In this document: piece after piece, positions 7,338 to 16,752 of the stretch
Numbering within the stretch: position 1 is the first letter of the stretch
How the letters are laid out: each line of letters begins with the position of its first letter
Assembly (NCBI GenBank): GCA_014729735.1
Contig: WJJN01000230.1
Location: forward strand, 1 to 26,343
Direction: 5' to 3'
Length of the DNA: 26,343 bases
Source: Candidatus Zhuqueibacterota bacterium
GTDB taxonomy: Bacteria; Zhuqueibacterota; Zhuqueibacteria; Thermofontimicrobiales; Thiofontviventaceae
Made by a program: the position numbers and the translations under genes
The notes under the pieces: generated by a model
Told to the model about the DNA's origin: nothing
The model's input: only the letters and a program-made list of their open reading frames with translations
Database searches by the model: none

Positions 7338-10300
7338 TCAATTTATTATGATATATTTATCCAGTATCAGATTTTTTCGTATGGTTTCATCGCTGGATTC
7401 AATTTCGTATTTCTGTCGCACATTGTCCCATTCCGGTATGCTCCGTATGGAAAGAATTGCTTCCATGCCGCCTCCTGATCTGTCGGAATCCGTACATTCC
7501 AGCGCCAGAATGTTACTTTTCGTGCGCAGAAAATCTGAAAGCGAATGACTCGATTCGGCTTCTATTACGGATGAATCCCTGACAGAAGACGCGATATATT
7601 CACCATTCAGGTAAATGTTATAGGAATCATCCACTGTCAATTTTATATCGGCAGAAACAGGTAATCCATCAATAAAAAATTCCTTTCTGAAAAAAACTTT
7701 TTCACTTGGAATTTTCAGCAAGTTCGATCCAACAGATTCCTTATCATTAATCGCCCCAGCCGTGTTCGCCGTTGTCGTATCCGCATCAGCAAACGAAGTC
7801 AATTTCTCTTCTTCGTCAGCCACGTAAGTCTTCGTATTTGCATTATCATTTCCAGAGTTTGTTGTATCTGTGACCATGTACCAAATTTTCCCGGGAGATG
7901 AAATTCCGCCGGAAACTTCTTCCTGAACGACTTCAGCCGTTGCCCAATCGCGATCGTTATAGTTATTTTTCGTCCACTCTGGACGAAACTCATTCGTTGC
8001 CCGCCAGGATGCATCACTGGTTAGAACTTTATCCTTTATATCAACATCAAGTAATCCGCTGTACTCAACCGGATTGGTGCGAACCAGAGCAATTAAAATA
8101 TTCGCTGACCAGCGATTTTGAATGTCAAAATTTTCCGCGGTCTCGTAACCGATTTGCAATAATTCATTTCTGCTGTCACTAAATGCAAATTGATTATCTT
8201 CAAAAGCAAAAATTGCTTCTTCATAACCAGGTTTGGCAGATTCCTCATACAATTTTTCATATGAATTAACATACGATTTTGCAGCAACAAATAGAGAATC
8301 AATATGTTCTGTATATTGAAATAGTGAGCGCATCATTCTCTCTTCCGTATCAGCAACTACGGGATCGGAAATATTCAGATCGTTCGCTTTTTGTATAGTT
8401 CTCACATTCATATCGAACGCAACGGCGGCAAATATATTACCAAAATCGATTAAATTGACCATCTGTTCGGAGATAGCTATCGGATCGATCTCGTTTGAAC
8501 TAATCTCCCCATCTTCGATGATATTTCGGAAAGCCGCCGAATTATTTTCATACAAGTTAAGCGATTTACTTGCCAGGGCATGGTATTCGTTCGCCAGAAT
8601 ATTATTCGTAGTTATGATCTTGCGCCTGGAGAGTTTCACCCATTGATTTTCCAAGCCCAGATCACTGGCTTCTTCAATATTTCGTGTATGTGCTTCTGAA
8701 ATCTGCTTTATAAGTGGTGCCACTGCTTTGCCTAGCACCTGTCTTCTGTACTCCATTTCTGCAATATCATCCAATCCTTCGGGTATTGCAGCTTCTAAAA
8801 ACGAATTCACGGTTACAAGATTCAACTCAGCAATATCATAAATAACTTCCGATATTTTTTCCTTACAGACATCGATCCATTTTTGAGCAACCCGAAGTGT
8901 GCTGTCTTCTGCTGCTACTTTGAGACGACTATTTTCATCTGCATAGCGTGTGGTATCCGATTTTGCCAGTTCTTCTTCATATTTATCGGCTAATTTTTGT
9001 AATACATTAACTGCCTGTTTATACGATTTTTCTGCCCGTGCATACAATTCTGCCGCAGTATGATTATTTTCTTTCAGTAACACAATTTTTTGAGTTTCTT
9101 CCAGCGTTGGCATCTCCTGTCGCGCCCAGGTTTCGGCAAAATCTTCATACGCGTCACCAATTCGATATGTCGCTTCGTAAAGCCTCAAACTACCATATCC
9201 AACGACTTTCGAGAATCCGTCGATCACTTCCTTCAACAGATTCTTTTTCCTTTCTTTCGACTGTTCCATTGCATATTGCGGCAGCCGAAATTCTATTTTA
9301 CAATATTCATTGTACTTTATCATCGTCATATTGAATAATGCCTCAGCGGCAAAGAAATCATTCCCGGGCTTATTATTGTTTTTGAACTCTTCATTTTTAT
9401 CGACAGATTTCCGATACTCGGCAATGGCGCGATCAATTTGATTATTTTTCCGAAAATATTCGCCGCGATGGTAATAGGTTTCCACAACCCGCGGGGAGTT
9501 CGGAAATTTATGAACGTATTCACCGTATAGTTTATTAGCATTTTCAAGATCATTCAACTTCAGATAATATGTTGCAACATCGAAAAACATGTCATCGGCA
9601 TCTTCCGAATCAGGATACTTTTCGACAAATTTCCGATTGATGCGAATCGCATCTTCCCATTCCTCCGCTTTTACAAAGAAAATGCTGGCATTATATAGCG
9701 CATCATACTTATTAATGGAATCTCTGGCTGTAAAATGTAATCTTTCATAAGTAATAGCTGCATTTTTATTTTCGCCTAATTCGCCATAATCAATTGCCAG
9801 GTTATTCATAGCATCTAATAGATACTTGGAATTCGGTCGTGTTTCAATTAGATAGTTATAAGTTTCAATCGCCCGACGGTATTCATTTGCCTTGTCATAC
9901 TCCAGTGCAGCGTTGAACAGACTTAAATCCGCAAATTCGGCATCCGGAACTTCCTTCACCACGCGGATGTACTCGTCTCCTGCCGCAAGGTGATTAGCAG
10001 AGTCGGCAAATACTTCTGCCGCCAGATAAATCGAAGCTGCCAACCGTTCTTTCACCCTTTCCAGCAATTCAGGATCCAGATCCGGTTTGTTCTTCAGGCG
10101 CCTGGCTACTATTTCCGCACTCGCGAAATCGTGTTTGCCAAAGTAGCTCTCCATTGCCATATATTGTGCATAATCCGCTTCACTACTGTTCTCGAAATGC
10201 TTCAAAATCGTGTTGAAATATTTTAGCGCTTCCTGAAATTGATTGTTATTATAATACAATGCGCCGGTATTCGAGAGTATTACAGCAGTCGCTGGCTCAT

Positions 10301-11993
10301 GCGGATAAATTTTAATATAATTATTATAAGCACGGGCTAATTTCCGCTCGTTCGATGTTAAAGGTTTGCTTTCATAGGAAATCGTTGAAAGAACTCTTGT
10401 CTCAGGCGATTTAAGGCTGTCCGCATCGGCTGCTGCAATCATTTCCTTTCTTGTTGAGTCGGATGCAACCATATCTTTCGCCAGTGCGATTGCATTTTCC
10501 GCTGCATATTTCTGATACTTCGTGTTCCAGTAAATATCGGAAATTTTCATATACTCTGTGTATGCCTGCTCGTAGTCCTTTAACTTGGTATCCAGAGTTA
10601 AAGCCATATTCCAATGGATAAGCTTCGCACTGGAATCCGTTGGAAATGATTTTAGATATTTTCGGCTGTCGTCTACTGCCTGCAAATATAGATCTCTGTC
10701 ATTCAGCTCCTCTGCCCGCTTAAACAACAAATTTATATTATCTCTTAACGCCCGCTCCGTAATGGCGGCGGTTTTTTCCCGCACTGCTTCATTCTCGTGT
10801 TTTTGCCACCAGGAACTTCCGGGACGATATCTGTCATACAATTCATTCCGCGCCAAATAAGCCTTCATGTCGTCCCGCATCAAGCGGTAGCAATCAACGA
10901 TTTTTTCCTGTATTTCCGGAGCAGATTGGTCCAACGGATACATTCTCAGGAGTAATTGATACGTTTCGATTGCCTCGGCATACTCTTCTTTTTCATCCTT
11001 GTAAACATCACCGATTTTGTTGAGTATTTCAACACCATATTCCCGTCCGCCAATGTTTTTGATATAATCCACTGCGCCTGAAGCGCCACCATAATCCAAA
11101 AAGCTAATCCCGATATATTCGATCGACTCATCACGCAATACCGGATTAGTATATTGATGCCCCGGATCAAGCTTTTTCGCCCGTTGCACATCATCCGCAA
11201 GTAAAGTAAAATAGGCAACAGCTTCCGGGTATTTATTCAATCGATAATAACTCCAGCCCAAACGATACAATGCCTCATCGTATTTCGGACTTTCCCGGTA
11301 CTCTAATATTTTTTTATAATACGATATGGCATTATCAATATCATTTACAGGGGGATTAAAATAATATTCACCGATCCGCATCAATGCTTCCGGTGTATAT
11401 CTGCCCGAAGGAAATTCATCGATTAGACGGCGATAAACATCGACCGCTTTTTCAGCTTGTCCCAATTCTTCCAACAGGAACGCTTTGTTATAGATCGCAT
11501 CATCGTATAATTCGCTATTCGGAAAATCATCGATTATTTTCTGATAAAGTTCAAGAGATTTATCATAACTTTTCTCAGGTTCGGTTAGATCCGCGTCGTC
11601 GATGTTTTGCTTTTCCAACTCTTCCAGCCGCTTATCGTATTTTTGCATTGCTTCGATGTATTCATCGTTTTCTTCCTGATAATACAGCTCTGCCAAACGC
11701 ATCACGATTTTATCGATAATTTTGCTGTCCGAATTTGTTTTTAAATAATTCTCTGCATCTCGAATACCCTGCTTTCTTAATCGTCTTTTATTCCGTTCGA
11801 TTTCATCAATCTGTTTTCTGTAGTGTTCGCGGTATTCGAGTAATTCTTCAATAGAATAGCTTTTTAAAAGAGAATCACTTTTCGCTGCAGAAAAATTTGC
11901 CGGCAATTCCTGAGCAATCGGAACAGAGGCGCTAATAATACAAAACAACAAAGTCCCAATCAATACCATGTAAAATACTTTTAGCTGCTGCAT
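7338..11993 (-). CDS. Giant exported TPR protein with a C-terminal galactose-binding-like domain
   Basis: A 1551-residue protein with a signal peptide (about residues 1-27). From about 70 to 900 it is largely tetratricopeptide repeats, for example YDDAIYNKAFLLEELGQAEKA, PEALMRIGEYYF and EALYRLGWSYYRLNKYPEA, several of the YbgF/outer-membrane-lipoprotein type. A helical region with few clear repeats follows to about 1290. The last 240 residues are different: an all-beta module resembling the galactose-binding-like domains next to bacterial glycosidases, with DASWRATNEFRPEW, VFFRKEFFIDG, LTVDDSYNIYLNG and a final LECTD segment. It is interrupted by a Thr/Asn/Asp-rich insert near residues 1370-1420. 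It starts 11 bases after the preceding TPR gene. It is probably a periplasmic scaffold that may touch sugar polymers; the ligand is unknown. Confidence 0.88.
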   Translation of the reverse strand: MQQLKVFYMVLIGTLLFCIISASVPIAQELPANFSAAKSDSLLKSYSIEELLEYREHYRKQIDEIERNKRRLRKQGIRDAENYLKTNSDSKIIDKIVMRLAELYYQEENDEYIEAMQKYDKRLEELEKQNIDDADLTEPEKSYDKSLELYQKIIDDFPNSELYDDAIYNKAFLLEELGQAEKAVDVYRRLIDEFPSGRYTPEALMRIGEYYFNPPVNDIDNAISYYKKILEYRESPKYDEALYRLGWSYYRLNKYPEAVAYFTLLADDVQRAKKLDPGHQYTNPVLRDESIEYIGISFLDYGGASGAVDYIKNIGGREYGVEILNKIGDVYKDEKEEYAEAIETYQLLLRMYPLDQSAPEIQEKIVDCYRLMRDDMKAYLARNELYDRYRPGSSWWQKHENEAVREKTAAITERALRDNINLLFKRAEELNDRDLYLQAVDDSRKYLKSFPTDSSAKLIHWNMALTLDTKLKDYEQAYTEYMKISDIYWNTKYQKYAAENAIALAKDMVASDSTRKEMIAAADADSLKSPETRVLSTISYESKPLTSNERKLARAYNNYIKIYPHEPATAVILSNTGALYYNNNQFQEALKYFNTILKHFENSSEADYAQYMAMESYFGKHDFASAEIVARRLKNKPDLDPELLERVKERLAASIYLAAEVFADSANHLAAGDEYIRVVKEVPDAEFADLSLFNAALEYDKANEYRRAIETYNYLIETRPNSKYLLDAMNNLAIDYGELGENKNAAITYERLHFTARDSINKYDALYNASIFFVKAEEWEDAIRINRKFVEKYPDSEDADDMFFDVATYYLKLNDLENANKLYGEYVHKFPNSPRVVETYYHRGEYFRKNNQIDRAIAEYRKSVDKNEEFKNNNKPGNDFFAAEALFNMTMIKYNEYCKIEFRLPQYAMEQSKERKKNLLKEVIDGFSKVVGYGSLRLYEATYRIGDAYEDFAETWARQEMPTLEETQKIVLLKENNHTAAELYARAEKSYKQAVNVLQKLADKYEEELAKSDTTRYADENSRLKVAAEDSTLRVAQKWIDVCKEKISEVIYDIAELNLVTVNSFLEAAIPEGLDDIAEMEYRRQVLGKAVAPLIKQISEAHTRNIEEASDLGLENQWVKLSRRKIITTNNILANEYHALASKSLNLYENNSAAFRNIIEDGEISSNEIDPIAISEQMVNLIDFGNIFAAVAFDMNVRTIQKANDLNISDPVVADTEERMMRSLFQYTEHIDSLFVAAKSYVNSYEKLYEESAKPGYEEAIFAFEDNQFAFSDSRNELLQIGYETAENFDIQNRWSANILIALVRTNPVEYSGLLDVDIKDKVLTSDASWRATNEFRPEWTKNNYNDRDWATAEVVQEEVSGGISSPGKIWYMVTDTTNSGNDNANTKTYVADEEEKLTSFADADTTTANTAGAINDKESVGSNLLKIPSEKVFFRKEFFIDGLPVSADIKLTVDDSYNIYLNGEYIASSVRDSSVIEAESSHSLSDFLRTKSNILALECTDSDRSGGGMEAILSIRSIPEWDNVRQKYEIESSDETIRKNLILDKYIIIN

Positions 11994-12004
11994 ATAGTCA
12001 ACCC

Positions 12005-14908
12005 TTACGGTTCTTGTAAATTCAAATCCAGATTATATTCGATATTATTATCTGTCTCGGTTTCCCTGACTTTCGTTTCGAAGTAGAGATCACGAAAATA
12101 TTTTTCCTTTTCCAATTTATCGAGACGTATTTTCTCCGCTTCCATTTCCCGTTCGATTTTCAATGCGTGCGAATCATACTCGCTGATTCGTTTCTCCAGC
12201 TCATCTTTCTTTTTCCGTAAGATCTCATCGACATAACTCAAGTTTTTTGATAAGCTGCTTATTTTGCGTATTTGTTCGTAGTAGGTCGTATAATTGATAT
12301 CGCTAATGCCGAATCCCGAAAAATCTGCCCAATATTCCGTCTCTGTATCTAATTCTTCCAAATTGTTATTTGATAGCCAAACCTGAAAACGGTTCAATTG
12401 ATTATGCAAATCCTGTAAATCTTCTTCGAGAATCTCCAGATCCATCATTACTTCCATTTGCGTTTCAGCACTGCTAACGGTCAATAATTGGGAAATCATT
12501 TCAAGATCGGATTTTACACGACGTTTTTCCTCCAGTAACTCTGAAATCGTTTTTTTCATGATGTCCTGTTGATAGAGCATCCCTCCCTCTTTTACTGCCA
12601 GCGGATAATCTACAAAATGATTTACTTCCGTTGCCAGGTTTTCCATCGGATACTTTTCGAGAACAAATAGTAAGCGATTACGTTGTTCCAGAGCTTCTTT
12701 ATAAGTATCCTGATCTTGTTGTTCTTTCGCAAATTCCATGATGTTTTCAAATTCTCTGATTTGACGGAGCAGGACATTTCGTTCGTCATTATATTCTTCA
12801 ACAACACGACTGCTGATCGAGCCACGGTAATAGAATGACATCAGCGCATCGTTAATAGCATCACGAATTTTAACAACCTGTGGATAGAGTTTTCGGTCCT
12901 GCCGATCTAAAATGCGCTCTTCAAGTCGCTCAAGTTCCTCCATCTGATCTAAAATGTGTTTTCGTTCCTCGTTATATTCTTTGGTATGTTCCAATACCTT
13001 TTTTGAATTGGAGACATACCGCAAGTCCTGCAGCGCATCTTCCTTTTTATTCATAATTTTATTGCAATGGGCACTTAACACCATTGCTTCGTATGTGTAG
13101 CTCGATAACAAATAGTTATTCGTCAGCGCGCTTGATTTCTGAATCGATTCTTCATATTCACCTTTTTTTAGATTCGCCCATGCCTGACCCACCAGGCTAA
13201 AATCATATTTGTGATATCCTTTTGACACCATATCAAAATAGTGAACCGCCTTGTTATATTCACCGTTCTGATAATAGAGATAACCCAATTTCAGTGCTGA
13301 TTCATTTTTAATAATCGCTGAATTGATATCGGTCCACGGAAGATTCTCCGATTCAACAAGGCGCTCGAAAATAAGCCTTGCCTGGGCGTAATCATCCAAA
13401 TTGGCGTATACTATTCCGAGCAAATATTGAGCCGCCATGTATTGTTTGGAGTCCTTGTCAACTTCTTGTAATATAGTAATGGATTTGTCATATTTTTTAT
13501 CTTGAAAGAGGATATAACCTGCTAGATAACTGATTTCGTTTAAATTTGTCGGATCAATATCATTAAGATTTTTATATTCAGCCAGTAATTGCATAAATTT
13601 GTCATACCATTCGTAGGAGTAACAAATTATCAGCATTTTAAACATTGTCCTGGATTTGTAGATCGAATTAGGATACCGATCAAGAATTTTTTTGTATCCT
13701 TCATAAGCAGCATCAAAGTAACCATTATCGAAATTGGCTTCGCTTTTATAAAAATAAACGCCATCCAAAGTGGAATAATGAGGTTTATAGGTTTTCAAAA
13801 TTTCTTCAAACTGCATTACTGCGAGATCATTTTTGTTATCCGTAAAGTTTAATAGCGCGTCGTTCAACTCGCGCTCCAACATGCGATCCATTTCTGCCGA
13901 TGACGCTGATTTGATCAATTGCGTACGCAGCAGCCTGTATTCCGTAAATTTTAATTGATATTCAGCGATTCGCTTTGCCTTCCATTCCCGGAAATAATCC
14001 GTAATTTTAAGCCGTTCTCTTGTGTTGGTATTTTCGCTATAGCCAAATAAATCCAAAATCCTGTTGTCTACACTTGTGATAATATTCTGACGAACAGTTT
14101 CGATATCCTCACTTTGAATTATGGAGTCATAAACTGCCTTCACCTCCAGACGGTCGAGCTCTCTGAGAATATTCACCATATTCGTGGTCTCCGACATGTA
14201 TTCTTCGACCGCGGAATCTTGCAGCGGATTCACCATCCGGTTCATTTCGAGAACATTTAGTATTTTCTGTTTCTGTCTCTTAATTTTTTTTAAAACTCCA
14301 TGATCTCCAGCAACTTGAGCCCATTTTTCGAATTTATCTATTTCATCATAAATCTCCAACAGGGACTCTACCTCATTAGAGTATTCATGAATCATTTCGC
14401 TCTTTTTTTTCCGGGTCATTCTTGTTTTGATGACCTTCCGATCTTCTAAAATCGTTGCCAAATTATCACGAAGCTCATCGACTTCTGTCAGTAATTTTAA
14501 ATCATCACCCCTTTTTACAAGCGCTTCCAGCTTTTCCACTTCATGAATAATGTAAATGATATTTTCAATCTCACCGGAATATTCTTCGATAAGCTTGTTG
14601 CTTTCAACATATAATTCGTTGAATCCGATATCATCCTTTAGAAGACGCTCTTTTCCTCTTAATTTCATTTCATCGACAATATTCTCTACCATCTGAAGGA
14701 GAAAGAGCTCTTTTTTTGACATTTTCTTCAAAAAACGCTTTGTTTTCATGTCGATGTAAAACTGCAACCGGGTATCGAAATCGATATACTCCCTGTAATC
14801 TTTGTTCGGAATATTTTTCACAACAGCCGTGAAAGCCGAAGATGAAAAAACGAGTGTGATTAGCATCATCCCCAATAATCTGGCGCTGTCTTTTTTGATG
14901 TTCTTCAT
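12005..14908 (-). CDS. Large exported TPR/coiled-coil protein, first gene of the motor operon
   Basis: A 967-residue protein with a signal peptide (about residues 1-28, ending SAFTA). It begins with helical coiled-coil segments (about 45-360) rich in Glu, Lys and Leu, then TPR-type repeats at about 365-640 (SEANFDNGYFDAAYEGYKKI, AQYLLGIVYANLDDYAQARL, LGYLYYQNGEYNKAVHYFD). More coiled coil follows to a C-terminal charged helix. No catalytic motif is visible. The ATG at 14908 lacks a clear Shine-Dalgarno sequence, unusual among its neighbours. A well-formed promoter ends about 50 bases upstream. It is followed after 11 bases by the second TPR giant, and then by the ExbB/ExbD/AgmX genes, so it is likely a structural part of the same envelope machine. 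Only the fold class is supported. Confidence 0.88.
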   Translation of the reverse strand: MKNIKKDSARLLGMMLITLVFSSSAFTAVVKNIPNKDYREYIDFDTRLQFYIDMKTKRFLKKMSKKELFLLQMVENIVDEMKLRGKERLLKDDIGFNELYVESNKLIEEYSGEIENIIYIIHEVEKLEALVKRGDDLKLLTEVDELRDNLATILEDRKVIKTRMTRKKKSEMIHEYSNEVESLLEIYDEIDKFEKWAQVAGDHGVLKKIKRQKQKILNVLEMNRMVNPLQDSAVEEYMSETTNMVNILRELDRLEVKAVYDSIIQSEDIETVRQNIITSVDNRILDLFGYSENTNTRERLKITDYFREWKAKRIAEYQLKFTEYRLLRTQLIKSASSAEMDRMLERELNDALLNFTDNKNDLAVMQFEEILKTYKPHYSTLDGVYFYKSEANFDNGYFDAAYEGYKKILDRYPNSIYKSRTMFKMLIICYSYEWYDKFMQLLAEYKNLNDIDPTNLNEISYLAGYILFQDKKYDKSITILQEVDKDSKQYMAAQYLLGIVYANLDDYAQARLIFERLVESENLPWTDINSAIIKNESALKLGYLYYQNGEYNKAVHYFDMVSKGYHKYDFSLVGQAWANLKKGEYEESIQKSSALTNNYLLSSYTYEAMVLSAHCNKIMNKKEDALQDLRYVSNSKKVLEHTKEYNEERKHILDQMEELERLEERILDRQDRKLYPQVVKIRDAINDALMSFYYRGSISSRVVEEYNDERNVLLRQIREFENIMEFAKEQQDQDTYKEALEQRNRLLFVLEKYPMENLATEVNHFVDYPLAVKEGGMLYQQDIMKKTISELLEEKRRVKSDLEMISQLLTVSSAETQMEVMMDLEILEEDLQDLHNQLNRFQVWLSNNNLEELDTETEYWADFSGFGISDINYTTYYEQIRKISSLSKNLSYVDEILRKKKDELEKRISEYDSHALKIEREMEAEKIRLDKLEKEKYFRDLYFETKVRETETDNNIEYNLDLNLQEP

Positions 14909-14957
14909 GATTTTCTACTAAGTTTTTAATTTAATGACAGATTAGCAAAACAAAAGA

Positions 14958-14986
14958 ATAATAAAACATTTTCATGATTTAGTCAA
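14958..14986 (-). promoter_or_regulatory. Promoter of the TPR-ExbB-ExbD-AgmX operon
   Basis: TTGACT (14986-14981), 17-base spacer, TATTAT (14963-14958), reading into the 967-residue TPR gene with a leader of about 40 bases. No other convincing promoter was seen within the following seven genes. Confidence 0.75.
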
Positions 14987-15316
14987 TAAAAGTTTTTTTA
15001 ATTTTTTGTAATATAAAGACAAACGACACCTTAATTAATATATCTACATTATAAATTAAAAACTTAAATTTTATTTATAAAATTTCAAACAAAATTTTAG
15101 CCCCTGTCAATTAAATATATTCAATTGAAGGAACTTGTCAGGAGATAGCTATCTTTGTGGAATCGCTGGACTACAACCACCAACATTGTCGAGACATTCC
15201 ACAAATGAATGCTATATAATTTCTGGATCCGGAGAACCTCATTTTGGTTCAACCCGATTGGTATAATGGGGGAAGTTTATTGATTGGAAAGACCTTTTTA
15301 GCTGAACATTACATAA
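14987..15316. other. Long intergenic stretch with an inverted-repeat element
   Basis: No gene is supported here. The part next to the operon promoter (to about 15110) is plain AT-rich DNA. From about 15141 base composition is more balanced. TTTGTGGAAT (15154-15163) is perfectly inverted at 15196-15205, with an outer ATAGC/GCTAT pairing, which could be a structured RNA or the end of a decayed mobile element. A 40-codon open frame (15223-15345) has no start or ribosome-binding site. Confidence 0.4.
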
Positions 15317-15359
15317 AAGGGATTTCCATCTTATTTCTTAAATAAGTTGGAAATCCCTT
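15317..15359 (-). terminator. Long hairpin terminator of the parAB-M23-bactofilin operon
   Basis: Arms 15317-15328 and 15348-15359 pair perfectly over 12 bases. After one mismatch a further 7 pairs (15330-15336 with 15340-15346) close on a 3-base loop. It begins 15 bases past the bactofilin stop, and on the minus strand it is followed by TTTTATG, fitting leftward termination. Confidence 0.75.
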
Positions 15360-15374
15360 AATAAATACATGTTA

Positions 15375-15839
15375 TTACGCTGCTTTTTCAGATTTTTGTC
15401 CGACATTGCCTGAACGATTTTGATCATCTCTTTTATTGAGCTTATTCGGCACATTATTTTTCGCTTCATACGAAACTTTATTATCTTTTTGCATAGAACA
15501 TCTGCCTTCAAATACAGCACCATCATCTATAACCAGGCGTGCTGTTTTCATTTCACCGATAAAAATTGCTTTCGATTCTAACACAACCTTACCCGATGCA
15601 TTAATCTTGGCACGAACACGTCCACCAATCACCGCATTTCTGGTATTAATTTCGCCTTCGATTTCACCTTCTTTGCCTATAACCAATGAATCCGTGGTAG
15701 AAATATGACCTTTTACTCGACCATCCACCCGCAGGCTCTGTTCTACTTTCAGGGTACCTTCAAAAGAAGACCCTTTTCCGACGATTGTGTTCAAATTACC
15801 AGATTTTCCAATGTCTTGCTCATCCTTTTTTCCCAACAT
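15375..15839 (-). CDS. Bactofilin (polymer-forming cytoskeletal protein)
   Basis: A 154-residue bactofilin (DUF583/CcmA family). The core, about residues 15-115, is a right-handed beta-helix of short repeats with the family pattern: IVGKGSSFEGTLKVEQSLRVDGRVKG, then LVIGKEGEIEGEI, AVIGGRVRAKI and ARLVIDDGAVFEGRCSM. The C-terminal 35 residues are polar, charged and probably disordered. I used the ATG at 15839 because AAGGAG lies 5 bases upstream; an in-frame GTG at 15845 would leave no room for that site. It follows an M23 peptidase gene by 27 bases, a recurrent pairing in which bactofilin filaments position peptidoglycan hydrolases for cell shape. Bactofilins polymerise without nucleotide, usually at the inner membrane. 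Confidence 0.95.
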   Translation of the reverse strand: MLGKKDEQDIGKSGNLNTIVGKGSSFEGTLKVEQSLRVDGRVKGHISTTDSLVIGKEGEIEGEINTRNAVIGGRVRAKINASGKVVLESKAIFIGEMKTARLVIDDGAVFEGRCSMQKDNKVSYEAKNNVPNKLNKRDDQNRSGNVGQKSEKAA

Positions 15840-15866
15840 TCTCACTCCTTGATTTTTTGACGTTGT

Positions 15867-16736
15867 TTATCTACTTTGAAATGAAATTAAATATTCTTTC
15901 GGATCGACAGGGATTCCATTTTTTCTAATTTCAAAATGGAGATGGGGGGCAGTACTTTTTCCCGAACTGCCCAGCAGGGCGATAATTTCGCCCTTTTTCA
16001 CAGTACTTCGCTCTTTTTTAAGGAGTACCTGGTTATGCCCATAATATGTTAAAAATTCATTCGAATGATAAATAATAATTAAGTTACCCAGTTCATTTGT
16101 CCAATTTGCAAAAAGAACGATACCGTCCGCAGCAGCGCGCACAGGGGTCCCTTTTTTAGCGGCAATATCTATACCATGATGCCGGTAGGGAAAAAACCAG
16201 TCGGATTCATGGAAATCAGTCGTCAGAAATCCTTCCACAGGCAAATAGGTCGGAACATTTTCCGCAAAGCCGTGATAGCTGCTCTTTGTCTGAGTTAAAA
16301 AATCAAGTTTTCCCTCGACGTCGTTTTCTTCCTCCAGGAATGTCGGTTGATTTGGCATTATTTCGATGGATGGTGAAATTTTGTTCAATATGTCAGAATT
16401 TCGCCGGTCACTCACTTCAAATTGTTTGATGCCTAATGCATCTCGCACCCTTTCCTGATACTGTAAAAAATCGTTGACTATTTCATACATCGAGTAAATC
16501 TTTTTGTTATCATCCTTTAATTGTACATTCTCCGAGTTTAATTGCTTGTTTTTGGTGCTTACCACCGCAAATTTGTAATAGAAAACGATACCCGATAAAA
16601 GATGGATAATTATAATACAAGCAACAACAATTAATATCTTCAGACCTTTATAGCTGATCTTAAAACTTATTGGATCCGCATAATCATCCGGAATCAGCAA
16701 AACTGACAAATTTTTTCTTCTTCGCTTTTTCTTCAT
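15867..16736 (-). CDS. Membrane-anchored M23 (LytM) family peptidase
   Basis: A 289-residue protein: basic N-terminus, one membrane helix at about residues 30-53, a coiled-coil stretch, then the M23 domain in the last 125 residues. The zinc ligands are visible as HHGIDIAA (His and Asp) and HLHFE (final His), with YYGHNQVL supplying the other catalytic His, so it looks active against peptide cross-links of peptidoglycan. The start is a choice: ATG at 16736 gives MKKKRRRKN and has AGGAGG 12 bases upstream, while ATG at 16763 overlaps parB and lacks a site. It lies between parB and the bactofilin gene on one strand, so all four probably form one transcript. It is most likely the shape-determining hydrolase guided by the bactofilin. 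Confidence 0.93.
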   Translation of the reverse strand: MKKKRRRKNLSVLLIPDDYADPISFKISYKGLKILIVVACIIIIHLLSGIVFYYKFAVVSTKNKQLNSENVQLKDDNKKIYSMYEIVNDFLQYQERVRDALGIKQFEVSDRRNSDILNKISPSIEIMPNQPTFLEEENDVEGKLDFLTQTKSSYHGFAENVPTYLPVEGFLTTDFHESDWFFPYRHHGIDIAAKKGTPVRAAADGIVLFANWTNELGNLIIIYHSNEFLTYYGHNQVLLKKERSTVKKGEIIALLGSSGKSTAPHLHFEIRKNGIPVDPKEYLISFQSR

Positions 16737-16752
16737 TCCTGGAAAACACCTC

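Noticed and set aside
13589..13852. 87-residue plus-strand frame inside the TPR gene
   Set aside because: Antisense shadow of a strongly supported TPR coding sequence; hydrophobic composition is what complementing that sequence gives.
15223..15345. Forty-codon open frame on the plus strand
   Set aside because: No start codon with a ribosome-binding site, no recognised family, and its end lies in the bactofilin operon terminator.
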